Position numbers and translations under genes: made by a program
Origin: an uncultured Veillonella sp.
GTDB lineage: Bacteria > Bacillota > Negativicutes > Veillonellales > Veillonellaceae
NCBI GenBank assembly: GCA_900757715.1
Contig: CAAEOZ010000068.1
Location: 1 to 25,582 of the forward strand
Length of the DNA: 25,582 bases
Direction: 5' to 3'
The notes under the pieces: model-generated
The model's input: only the letters and a program-made list of their open reading frames with translations
What the model was told of the DNA's origin: nothing
Databases searched by the model: none
Part shown: piece by piece, positions 15,225-24,261 of the stretch
Layout: each line of letters starts with the position of its first letter
How positions within the stretch are numbered: the first letter of the stretch is position 1

Positions 15225-16922
15225 ATGAAAGTAGTATCTATTGCAGCAGGTTGTGTGGGGCTGGCTAGCATTATGTGTACAGTGCCAATATTGGCGGCAG
15301 ATGTACCATCTTCATTTATTCAACAAGAAGCGGCTCGAGCCGATGCTTCTTTGCGTCAACGCGCGGAGGCACCGATGGCAAGGGCCGCTTTGTCGCGTTC
15401 AGAATCACAGTATGACATTTTAAATAGCGCACCTATGGAGGCATTACCACAAGAAGTAGTCTCATTTCCAATTGACCAGATTGTAATTACGTCATCAGAA
15501 CCGGTCTTTAAGAAGTATAGGAATCGACTGAAAATATATAATCATAACAATATTGGGGCAGAGGGGATTGCTGTTTTACAAAAGCAACTACAAGAGCAAA
15601 TTCTTGCCGATGGATATGTAACGAGTCAAGTGGTAGTACCAAATCAAGATTTGCAATTAGGTACACTGACTTTTGAGATTTTACCAGGTTATGTAGAGGA
15701 TATTGTTCTTACGAATCCGAAAGCTCGCACTAATTGGCGAAGTGCTTTTCCAGTACGTCCCGGATATGTACTGCGAAGACAGGCATTAGAGCAAGGTATA
15801 GACCAGATGCGAAATGTACCGGGACAAGATGTAAAGCTTAGCATCGAGCCAGGTACAAAGCCACTTCACTCTATTGTGAAACTAACGGTAGAACAAAAAG
15901 GTTTTGTACATGGATCTTTGTTGTTGGATAATGCTGGCTATGAATCCACAGGGAAGTATCAAGGTACTATGTATGTGTCATTTAGTCAATTGGCAGGTCT
16001 TAATGATACCTTGTCGACTAGTATTACTAAAGATATTGGGCATCATGGTGATGGTCATGGATCGAAGCAGTATGCCGTAAATTATGCAGTGCCTGATGGA
16101 AATCGGATGTATCGTTTATCTACATATCAATATAGTTATCATCAATTAGTATTTATGCCAGAAGCGTTCCGTTCTTCAGGGAATACTCGAGGAGTTGAGT
16201 TTTCTGTAGAGCAAGTGTTGAATCGGACGAGTCGTTCTAAGACAGCCGCTGTCGCTAAAGTGATTCATAAGACACGCCATAGTTATATTGATGATATAGA
16301 AATCGGTGTACAGGAGCAACATACCACTGCATTGGAGCTAGGATTATCTCATCGTCAATATAGTGGGAATACTATGTCCGATATATACCTCTTTTATCGT
16401 CAAGGTATACGAGGTCTAGGTGCTACGGTACGCAGTTGGGAAGGTTTGGCAGATAATCCAACTACGTTATATAAAATGGCGGGACTAGAAGGTGAAATTC
16501 AAAGCGGTGTACGCATCGGTCATAAACAAGGTGTTTATACGATGAGATTTAGAAGTCAGTTTACAAATCAACGATTGTTTGGAACTGATCAATTTAGTAT
16601 CGGTGGACGCTATTCCGTACGTGGCTTCAGTGGGGAAGAAACATTACGTGGTGACTCCGGTTACTACATTCAAAATGAATGGGCCTTACCATTTAGACGA
16701 CAACGAATAACTCCGTATATAGGTATAGATATAGGTCATGTATGGGGGCCGTCCACAGCGACACAAATTGGTAATACCTTAGTAGGTGGGGTTATCGGTG
16801 TTCGTGGGAATATCGGTGATGCATTTCGCTATGATGTGTCATTAGGCACTCCACTTAAAAAGCCGGACGGTTTTACTACTGATACAAGTGTATGGGCTTT
16901 CAGATCCAGTTATCAGTTTTAA
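15225..16922 (+). CDS. TpsB outer-membrane transporter (FhaC/ShlB/CdiB family)
   Basis: This protein forms the outer-membrane pore that exports the adjacent TpsA protein. The 565 residues start with a signal peptide (cleavage near residue 25, ILAAD). Two POTRA-like regions follow: one at about 75-150 with LQEQILADGYVTSQVVVP and LTFEILPGYVEDI, and a second at about 155-225. The rest, from about 230, is a beta-barrel ending in phenylalanine (YQF), as for BamA-assembled proteins. The motif SIGGRYSVRGF at about 457-467 is the conserved barrel-loop VRGF/Y signature of the family, and GYYIQNEWALPF follows. Length and order are standard. GGGGAGAGG precedes ATG. The TpsA start lies 46 bases downstream, so the two are almost certainly co-transcribed. 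Confidence 0.93.
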   Translation: MKVVSIAAGCVGLASIMCTVPILAADVPSSFIQQEAARADASLRQRAEAPMARAALSRSESQYDILNSAPMEALPQEVVSFPIDQIVITSSEPVFKKYRNRLKIYNHNNIGAEGIAVLQKQLQEQILADGYVTSQVVVPNQDLQLGTLTFEILPGYVEDIVLTNPKARTNWRSAFPVRPGYVLRRQALEQGIDQMRNVPGQDVKLSIEPGTKPLHSIVKLTVEQKGFVHGSLLLDNAGYESTGKYQGTMYVSFSQLAGLNDTLSTSITKDIGHHGDGHGSKQYAVNYAVPDGNRMYRLSTYQYSYHQLVFMPEAFRSSGNTRGVEFSVEQVLNRTSRSKTAAVAKVIHKTRHSYIDDIEIGVQEQHTTALELGLSHRQYSGNTMSDIYLFYRQGIRGLGATVRSWEGLADNPTTLYKMAGLEGEIQSGVRIGHKQGVYTMRFRSQFTNQRLFGTDQFSIGGRYSVRGFSGEETLRGDSGYYIQNEWALPFRRQRITPYIGIDIGHVWGPSTATQIGNTLVGGVIGVRGNIGDAFRYDVSLGTPLKKPDGFTTDTSVWAFRSSYQF

Positions 16923-16968
16923 TTAAAAATGTGTGTGTTATTAAATGAGAGAGTATAAGGAAAGAATA

Positions 16969-19900
16969 ATGAAAATTAAACAGTATACAGCAACCGCATT
17001 GTGTGCAGCCTTATTAGTTACAAATTCTGGACCGTGGATTCCGCTAGCAGTGGCACAATCTATTGTACCGAATCAAGGAAAAATGGGTCCAACTATGGAT
17101 GAAGCCCCTAATGGAACGCCCATTGTCAATATTAATAAACCGAATGCTAATGGTTTATCTCACAATCAATATGATATGTTTAATGTAGATGACAAAGGGG
17201 TTATTCTAAATAACTCAAGGAGACCTGTATCTACAGAACTAGCTGGCTATGTGATGGGGAATCCTAACTTGAGAGGTGCTGCAGCTAAGACGATTTTAAA
17301 TGAAGTAACTGGAACGGGTGCGACTGCTATGAATGGTGCCTTAGAGGTAGCAGGTCGTAAGGCACATGTTATCATTGCTAACCCAAATGGGATTGCTGTT
17401 AATAATGGGACATTTATTAATACTAGTGCGGCTACTCTGACAACAGGAAACCCTATTATTACAGACGGAACTATTGCTGGATATGATGTAAAGCAAGGTA
17501 CTGTGAAGGTATCTGGACAAGGTCTCGATGTATCGCGTACATCTCGTACAGATATTTTGGCTGAAGCGGTACAGCTCAACGGTAAGGTATGGTCTGATGA
17601 AAGCCATGTGGTAACCGGTAAAAATACAGTATCTGTCGATGGTAGTGGTAAGGTAACTAATGTTACGAAGACCAGTAACTCAGAACAGGTAGGTCTTGAT
17701 GTTTCTCAAATCGGTGGTATGTATGCGAATAGCATGTACTTAGTAGGAACCAATGATGGTTTTGGCGTGAATAATAAAGGGATTCTTTCTGCACAAAATC
17801 ATATTTCTGTAGACAGTACCGGCAAGGTACAAAATAGTGGCACTGTGGTGGCGCCGGATATAAGCATTAGTGCAAAAGGCTTTACACAAGTCGGTAAGGC
17901 TAAATTCTATGCTGATTCGGCACGCATTTCAGCAGATGCTTTCACACAAACCGGTAATGCTGTTACGAAAGATGCACCGGTACTCATCGCGCGTAATAAT
18001 TTAGCGGTGGCTACTAATACAATAAAAAATACGAATGGTAGTGTGCTGAAGTCTGAAGGCGTACTACAACTTGGAAAGACGATGGATTATAACGGCGTTA
18101 TATCTGGCAAAATGGATACATTAACTAATGTGGATGCTACTATTGAGGCTGGTCAGCAGGGAGTGATTCTTGCCAAATCCATTGCTAATAAAAATGGTGG
18201 CGTTACGTTGAAACGGGCTACTACAGGAACTACGGAGCATGTAAAAAATGAAGTGGCACCGGCAGGTAGTATCAAGCGGTACCAGCTTTCTGAGGAACGC
18301 ATTTATGGGCACGATGATCCGATTCCACAAGATAAGGTTGTAGTTCACTCTTCTGAAAATTTACAATTGTCTATTAATGGAGAGCATCATGATAGCTGGA
18401 CTAAATATGAATATGACCGTACGCGAGTAAAAGAAGCAGTAGATACCTCTAAACCAGGACGCATTATTTCTGGCGGTAACTTACAGATCGAAGCGGACCT
18501 TGTGACTAATGATGCTAGCCAAATCAGTGCAGCGGGTACTTTGGCTGGTAAAATCGGCCATTATGAAGCGCTTAATCCGAAAGGAAATGAATATATTAGT
18601 GAGAATGGGACTGCTACAGGTTATAGTCGCCATAAACATCATGGATGGGATTCCACAAATATTCGTGAGGCGGAGTATCATAATGATGTAGTGCAACCGA
18701 TAGATATACCGTTAACTGTTTATGGCAGTCATGTAGCTAATAGTACAACAGGTGCTACGGTAGATACGTCGGTATTGACGTCTATGAGTCAGTTATCTAC
18801 AAATCCAAATACATCCTATGCGATGGAAACGGATCCGAATTTTACCAATCGAAGAAGCTTCTTATCCTCTGATTATGTCATCAATCGGTTACAACTCAAT
18901 CCTATGCGTACACAAAAACGATTAGGAGATGGTTACTATGAACAACAATTGGTGATGCAGGCTATTTTACGTCAAACAGGTAAAAGTAGACTACAGGCAG
19001 GGCTTACAGAAGAAGAGCAGTACCGTAAATTAATGGATGCAGGTCTTACCGTGATGAAGGCTAAATCGATGACACTCGGACAAGGATTAACTGAGTCGGA
19101 GCAACAGCAATTGACGGAAGATGTGGTAATGCTTGTTAGTCAACCGGTAGTATTGCCGAACGGTAAGACTGAAACCTTACTCGTACCAACATTATATTTG
19201 GCGCCAACCACACAACGTGTTGCGGGGGCTGCGAATATGCAGGCTCAATCGATTGATTTGCAAGTAGGTACGATGCATAACAGCGGTAGCATAGTGGCGG
19301 ATGATGCGATAACTGTACATGGTAATACGATACACAATGATAACGGACTGATTAAAGGCCGTACAACGACTGTTGTAGCAGATACCGATGTTCGTAATAC
19401 ACAAGGTACGGTAGAAGGACGTGACCGTACGACTGTATATGCTAAGAATGATGTGATGAATGAGGGCGGCACGATTAAGCAAACCGATGAAAAAGGAAAG
19501 CTTGTTGTGGCGGCGGATCGTGATGTTATCAATAACGGAGTTAAGTATGAAGCCAGCAATAGTAAGGTTGTATGGAACAGTGCCAATGGCCGCCGTGAGA
19601 CTGTAACCGCTGTAGATCAAGGTCAAATTACGGCGAAAGGTGATGCTGTAGTTACAGCAGGTCGTGATGTTGCTATGCAGGGTGGTAAAGTGACTTCCGA
19701 TAAAGATGTTACTCTAGTAGCTGGACGTCAGGTAAATATGCAGTCTATGACAGCGAATCATGAATTAGAGGAACATCGCTATGACAAAGGAAAATCCGGT
19801 GGTGGTCATTCTCAGACTACAGAAACACATGATTTAGTGAATGAAGTAACCACTGTAGGCAGCAGCGTGGAAGGTAACAATGTGACTGTGGTTGCGAATG

Positions 19901-22900
19901 CTGATGTAGTACTTAGTGGTAGTGAAATCCTGGCGGCTGATAAGGTACAGGTGGAAGGTAAGAATGTAAAACTTGATACTGCAGCGGCTACAAGTACTGC
20001 CAATCATGTGTATAAGGACAAGAAGAAAAGTTTAGTTAAACGGGAACGTACAGATGCAACTAGTGTGGCACAAGTGACGGCTGTAACAGGTTCTGTTGTG
20101 AGTGGTAAAGAGGTTGCGATTAAATCTGGTCATGATGTGACGGGACAATCCGTTAAACTGATGGGTAAACAAGGCGTTCAAGTGTCAGCAGCTGGCAAGG
20201 TTGAACTCGGTGCGGATAAGAATGTAACGAAAGAAGTGAGTACATATCGTCATAAGACTTCAGGTTTAATGGGAAGTGGTATCGGATTTACTATTGGTAC
20301 AGAAAAACGCAATATAGATGACACCAATCGTGAAGAGGAGACCGTACGTAATACTATTGCTAGTACGAAGGGCCATGTAAACATTACGGCAAATGATACG
20401 GTACATCTTACTAGTGCCGATGTAGTAAGTAAAACCGGTACTACAATTGAGGGCGCTGCAGTGACCCTTGATGGTAATACTGATATGCAACATATGACAC
20501 ATGATGATCGCTATAAAAAGTCCGGCTTAACGGTGGCATTAGGTGGTGCATTAGCTGATAGTATAACGAATGCAACGCGAACTATTAAACAAGCTGGAGG
20601 CCGTGATGATAAACGTTTGACAGCACTTGAACTTAATGAAGCTCGTAAACAGTTACAAGACGGATATGAAGCTGTAGATAGTGCTTTACATGGAGCTAAA
20701 ATACGAGATGCAGTGACTGGTAAAGTTGAAAAAGTAAATGGTAAAGCTAAACGAGGTCCTAAAAATATTGATGATGCTGTTAATTTATCTGTATCAATTG
20801 GTAGTACATCACAGAAACAAGGTCAAACAGTAGATACTGCAACTTATAAAGGTGGTACTATTATTAGTGACGGTGATGTTCATCTAACGGCTCGTGATGC
20901 TAAGAAAAATGGTATTACTCTTACTGGTGAAAGCGTATCTGCTGAATCTATTAGTCTGGCTAGCGCTAGCGATATTAATATAGAGGCTGGTAAGAATACA
21001 GTAGATGTTAAAAATGATTATAAGAGTTCTGGCTGGAGTGCAGGTGCGAGTATTAGTTTAACTGGTGGTGGACTCCTTGATATTAATGCAAGTGGTTATA
21101 TGGCACGCCAAAATGGAGATACTCATCAAGAAAGTTATGTACCAACAAAAATTAAAGCTGCTGAATTAGCACAACTTAAGGCTAAACGAGATACGAATAT
21201 TATTGGCTCTACTGTATCTGGTAAAAAGGTAGAAGTAGATACAGGTCGTGATTTACATATTCAAAGTTTGCAAGATGTAGATAACTTTAAAGAACATAGT
21301 AAGTCCGCTGGATTCTCTGTATCCTCGAAACCTAATTTCAAAGATCCAACTGGCAGTATAAATGCTAGCGTAGGACGAATTGATAGCAAATGGAAAAGCG
21401 TAACAGAACAAGCTGGCATTTATGCTGGAGAAGACGGCTATGACATTAATGTAGGTAATAGCACTACATTAGAAGGTGCTCTAATTAAAAGTAACGCTCC
21501 AAAAACTAAGAATAAACTGACTACAAAATCTCTAGAGATGAAAGATATCAAGAACGAAGCCGAATATACATATAGCAACAACGGTATTGGCTATAACTAC
21601 TATGGCAGTAAAAAGAAACTCGAAGAGATGAAGACTAACGATAAAAAAGGCTATGATAAGATTTATAATAATATTGGTCTAGTTCCAAACTTAGGCGTAG
21701 GCTCTAAAGGTAAAGCAAGCTCTACTACTCAATCTGCTATTTCTGATGGTATACTAACTGTAGATGGTAAAGAAATTGATACTAAAACCATTAACACAAA
21801 CACAGAAAATACATTACATCAACTAGATAAGATTTTCGATAAAAAGAAAATTGAAGAGCGCCAAGAATTAGCACGTCTATTCTCTAAAAATGCATTTGAA
21901 CAACTACATAACTGGCAACCAACAACTAAGGATGGCAAAGCCGCTAAATCTATTGCACATGGAATCATAGGTGAATTAGCTGCACGTATAGCTGGTAATA
22001 CACCAGGTAGCGGTTTTAAAGCTACTATGACTAATGAAATGTTAATTGATGAAATAAGAAAGTTAGCTAAAGATAATTCTGATTTAGCACAGTGGTTAAG
22101 TGCTGGATTGGGTGCTTTAGTAAACTTCTCTACAGATTCTGACTCTAATTTAGGTGCAGCTGTAGCGAGTTATGGAACAAAATGGAATGAGGTATCTGTT
22201 AGTCATGTTGAGCGTTCTAATGAGACGTTTTTAAATGAAAAAGATGCTGAAGCCCGTGCTTACAGGGTAAATTCTGATGTGAGTTATAAAGAAGTTTCTG
22301 ATAGTTTGAATTTGGTAAAAGAATTTGGTCCAGTAGGAGTTGGGGTTGATTTTCGTGATGTAACACCGGAGTTTTTTAGGTCGTTGGCAGAGGCGGCGAA
22401 TAAGACTAATCCTTTTAAAGAAAATGGTGCCTTTTTAATGATGAATTTAAATTCAGATTATATTAATCAATTAAACTATAAAGATAAGGGATTTAAGTTA
22501 TTATCTCCTCGTAAATATGAATTTGTTGCGAACTCTCAATTAGGTAGTGTAATAATGCAGGGGATTGAAATGCAGAAAGCTATCAAAGATACAATTGAAT
22601 TTGCTGTTAATAATGGTACGGCTGGTAAAACTATCAACATAAAAACCAATATTTCATATAGTAGAAGTTCCAATAGTGAGAAATTATTAGATTTGTTCCC
22701 GTTTGTAAGTGCAGGACGGCATGAGTTTAATTCAGAGGCTGAAATAGATTCAAGAAAGAAGATTTACACAAATTCATTATTAGTTGACAATTCAAATTAT
22801 GAGTATCATAAAGGTACAGCACCTTCAGATATATTAAATAATATAGGGGCTCGGGGAATGGAACTAGGACATTTGACACCTTATGAATGGATGATTAAAT

Positions 22901-23175
22901 TTAAGCTAGAGGCTGTACCGGTTGAAATGCTTAGGTTAGAAGAAATGGAGAAAAGAGATGAAATACGAATTATTGGAGATCGTATAATTAGAAAGGCTCC
23001 AAGTATTGCTCTTATTAAGAGCGCAGTAGAGAAAAGTGGTTCTGAGATTCCAAGTAAGAATAGTTTGGTTGATATAATTAACGAGCAATTAAACTCAGGA
23101 GGTAGACTAATAACTATATATGATGCTAAAAAAGAAAAAAATGTAAATTATATTGTATGGGTAAAAAATGGATAA
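16969..23175 (+). CDS. TpsA filamentous exoprotein, CdiA/FHA-like, with variable C-terminal domain
   Basis: The 2068-residue product is exported by the TpsB encoded just upstream. Residues 1-29 are a signal peptide (AVA|QS). Residues about 30-280 are the secretion (haemagglutination activity) domain, with NPNGI at 138-142. Residues about 620-745 carry the segment conserved in CdiA/FHA proteins (FLSSDYVINRL, KRLGDGYYEQQL, LPNGKTETLLVPTLYLAP). Long beta-helix repeats of the AGRDV / GGKVTSDKDV type follow to about 1500. A pre-toxin region at about 1510-1735 includes LTTKSLEMKDIKNEAEY and STTQSAISDG (from 1585). The last 330 residues are unrelated to these repeats and I do not recognise them. ATG 16945 has no ribosome site; AAGGA precedes ATG 16969. 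The downstream gene overlaps the stop as TAATG. The layout fits a contact-dependent inhibition effector; a pure adhesin is the alternative. Confidence 0.88.
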   Translation: MKIKQYTATALCAALLVTNSGPWIPLAVAQSIVPNQGKMGPTMDEAPNGTPIVNINKPNANGLSHNQYDMFNVDDKGVILNNSRRPVSTELAGYVMGNPNLRGAAAKTILNEVTGTGATAMNGALEVAGRKAHVIIANPNGIAVNNGTFINTSAATLTTGNPIITDGTIAGYDVKQGTVKVSGQGLDVSRTSRTDILAEAVQLNGKVWSDESHVVTGKNTVSVDGSGKVTNVTKTSNSEQVGLDVSQIGGMYANSMYLVGTNDGFGVNNKGILSAQNHISVDSTGKVQNSGTVVAPDISISAKGFTQVGKAKFYADSARISADAFTQTGNAVTKDAPVLIARNNLAVATNTIKNTNGSVLKSEGVLQLGKTMDYNGVISGKMDTLTNVDATIEAGQQGVILAKSIANKNGGVTLKRATTGTTEHVKNEVAPAGSIKRYQLSEERIYGHDDPIPQDKVVVHSSENLQLSINGEHHDSWTKYEYDRTRVKEAVDTSKPGRIISGGNLQIEADLVTNDASQISAAGTLAGKIGHYEALNPKGNEYISENGTATGYSRHKHHGWDSTNIREAEYHNDVVQPIDIPLTVYGSHVANSTTGATVDTSVLTSMSQLSTNPNTSYAMETDPNFTNRRSFLSSDYVINRLQLNPMRTQKRLGDGYYEQQLVMQAILRQTGKSRLQAGLTEEEQYRKLMDAGLTVMKAKSMTLGQGLTESEQQQLTEDVVMLVSQPVVLPNGKTETLLVPTLYLAPTTQRVAGAANMQAQSIDLQVGTMHNSGSIVADDAITVHGNTIHNDNGLIKGRTTTVVADTDVRNTQGTVEGRDRTTVYAKNDVMNEGGTIKQTDEKGKLVVAADRDVINNGVKYEASNSKVVWNSANGRRETVTAVDQGQITAKGDAVVTAGRDVAMQGGKVTSDKDVTLVAGRQVNMQSMTANHELEEHRYDKGKSGGGHSQTTETHDLVNEVTTVGSSVEGNNVTVVANADVVLSGSEILAADKVQVEGKNVKLDTAAATSTANHVYKDKKKSLVKRERTDATSVAQVTAVTGSVVSGKEVAIKSGHDVTGQSVKLMGKQGVQVSAAGKVELGADKNVTKEVSTYRHKTSGLMGSGIGFTIGTEKRNIDDTNREEETVRNTIASTKGHVNITANDTVHLTSADVVSKTGTTIEGAAVTLDGNTDMQHMTHDDRYKKSGLTVALGGALADSITNATRTIKQAGGRDDKRLTALELNEARKQLQDGYEAVDSALHGAKIRDAVTGKVEKVNGKAKRGPKNIDDAVNLSVSIGSTSQKQGQTVDTATYKGGTIISDGDVHLTARDAKKNGITLTGESVSAESISLASASDINIEAGKNTVDVKNDYKSSGWSAGASISLTGGGLLDINASGYMARQNGDTHQESYVPTKIKAAELAQLKAKRDTNIIGSTVSGKKVEVDTGRDLHIQSLQDVDNFKEHSKSAGFSVSSKPNFKDPTGSINASVGRIDSKWKSVTEQAGIYAGEDGYDINVGNSTTLEGALIKSNAPKTKNKLTTKSLEMKDIKNEAEYTYSNNGIGYNYYGSKKKLEEMKTNDKKGYDKIYNNIGLVPNLGVGSKGKASSTTQSAISDGILTVDGKEIDTKTINTNTENTLHQLDKIFDKKKIEERQELARLFSKNAFEQLHNWQPTTKDGKAAKSIAHGIIGELAARIAGNTPGSGFKATMTNEMLIDEIRKLAKDNSDLAQWLSAGLGALVNFSTDSDSNLGAAVASYGTKWNEVSVSHVERSNETFLNEKDAEARAYRVNSDVSYKEVSDSLNLVKEFGPVGVGVDFRDVTPEFFRSLAEAANKTNPFKENGAFLMMNLNSDYINQLNYKDKGFKLLSPRKYEFVANSQLGSVIMQGIEMQKAIKDTIEFAVNNGTAGKTINIKTNISYSRSSNSEKLLDLFPFVSAGRHEFNSEAEIDSRKKIYTNSLLVDNSNYEYHKGTAPSDILNNIGARGMELGHLTPYEWMIKFKLEAVPVEMLRLEEMEKRDEIRIIGDRIIRKAPSIALIKSAVEKSGSEIPSKNSLVDIINEQLNSGGRLITIYDAKKEKNVNYIVWVKNG
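22186..23175 (+). other. Candidate C-terminal toxin domain of the CdiA-like protein
   Basis: From about residue 1741, after the sequence VASYGTKWNE, the protein leaves the repeat and pre-toxin style and becomes a mixed, polar, apparently globular domain of about 325 residues. The DNA becomes visibly richer in A/T over the same stretch. Visible landmarks are VGVGVDFRDVTPEFFRSL, SAGRHEF, YHKGTAPSDILNN and GMELGHLTPYEW. No nuclease, ADP-ribosyltransferase, deaminase or pore-forming signature is evident to me. No VENN motif is present; YGTKWNE is only my suggestion for the boundary. Function is unknown; the toxin role is inferred from position. Confidence 0.5.
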
Positions 23176-24050
23176 TGAAATACATAAAAATATTATTTGT
23201 CATAAGTAGTCTTTGTTTAGTATTTTTTATTTTGATAGTTAACTATCTTTTTTCAGATAACCGGTTTAATACTCCAGAGATTTATTATGATATTGAAGAA
23301 AGCGTGTTAAATAGCTCTAAATCAGAGGGTGTTATAGCCAGAGATGTATATGGGATATATGAAATTGCAAATAAAATTTTTTATATCACCTCTTATGGTT
23401 ATGGTATTTATAATGAACAAACATATGAAAATAATATTGTTAGATATACTAATGAAAATACGATACCAACTGATGTAAAGTTAACTTTAAATCGGGTGTA
23501 TTCATCAATTGAACAGCTTGATAGTAGTGAACAGGATATATGGTCTAAAATTTTGAATAATGAAATTAAATCGCAAGATAAATTTCCAGATTGTTATGTT
23601 GTTAAGTATCCATTTTATCTTTCCGCGTTACAACATAAAATTCTTAAGTTAGATAATGGTGCGTTAATAGGTCATTATAGAGAGTTTAGTATTCAAAACA
23701 AAGCACTATATTTTGTTGATTTTGGAACTATTGGAAAAATTGATTTAGAAACTAATCAGGTATATAAATTGTATACCTCTAAGCTATTAATATCTAACTT
23801 TTCTAAAGAGCCTAAAAGTGATGGATTTGATAATTATTTATTAGATGTATTAGAAAAAGAAAGAGTAAAAGATAAAGATTTATTAGATAATCATACTGTC
23901 AACATTCTGTTTTTGAATAATTTTTCTGATTTCAACCGTATGGATCAAGAAATATTTAGTTTATTGATAGATAAAATGATTCGAACTCGTAAAGCTCTTG
24001 ATATAGAGAAATTGAATAATGTACCTATTGTTGAGTATTTAAACGAATGA
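23175..24050 (+). CDS. Putative membrane-anchored immunity protein for the CdiA-like effector
   Basis: The 291-residue product begins MKYIKILFVISSLCLVFFILIV, a single strongly hydrophobic N-terminal helix with no lipobox, followed by a soluble domain rich in N, K, I and Y. I recognise no family. The ATG overlaps the effector stop (TAATG), so translation is probably coupled; ATG 23157 would add 6 residues inside the effector gene and lacks a ribosome site. The gene is much more A/T-rich than argG or ptsI. A small unrecognised gene directly behind a CdiA-like gene is the usual place for an immunity gene, and the membrane anchor suggests protection at or near the membrane. No terminator was seen after it. 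An effector accessory protein is the alternative. Confidence 0.6.
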   Translation: MKYIKILFVISSLCLVFFILIVNYLFSDNRFNTPEIYYDIEESVLNSSKSEGVIARDVYGIYEIANKIFYITSYGYGIYNEQTYENNIVRYTNENTIPTDVKLTLNRVYSSIEQLDSSEQDIWSKILNNEIKSQDKFPDCYVVKYPFYLSALQHKILKLDNGALIGHYREFSIQNKALYFVDFGTIGKIDLETNQVYKLYTSKLLISNFSKEPKSDGFDNYLLDVLEKERVKDKDLLDNHTVNILFLNNFSDFNRMDQEIFSLLIDKMIRTRKALDIEKLNNVPIVEYLNE

Positions 24051-24095
24051 CATAATACCTTGAAAAAAGTTACGTTCCGAAATATATTATTAAAT

Positions 24096-24140
24096 TGAAT
24101 AAAAATAATGCTTGTATTTATAATTATACAGGTGTATACT
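24096..24140 (+). promoter_or_regulatory. argG promoter with ArgR-box-like palindromes
   Basis: TTGTAT (24112-24117) and TATACT (24135-24140) are 17 bases apart, a good promoter. TGTATTTATAATTATACA at 24113-24130 is an 18-base imperfect palindrome overlapping the -35 and spacer. TGAATAAAAAT from 24096 resembles half of the arginine-repressor box TGAATWWWWATTCA. ArgR control is an inference from these matches and from the gene downstream. The leader is about 115 bases. Confidence 0.5.
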
Positions 24141-24261
24141 AATTTTTGTCAGAAGGAGAAAAGGCCTGTCGGTGATAGAAGATACCACGGTGCTTTCACA
24201 ATTATCTGATATTGTATTGATTATATGAGTCTAAATAGATAGTGGTTTATGAGGTGTTATC

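Noticed and set aside
16945..16968. Upstream ATG for the TpsA protein
   Set aside because: It has no ribosome site and would put charged residues MREYKER before the signal peptide; AAGGA is correctly placed for ATG 16969.
19192..19626. Long minus-strand frames opposite tpsA
   Set aside because: They lie antisense to repeat-rich coding sequence, lack ribosome sites and show no recognisable protein features.
15225..24050. The island as a transposon or prophage
   Set aside because: No transposase, integrase, tRNA gene or flanking repeats are visible at either end; only composition and gene type suggest transfer.
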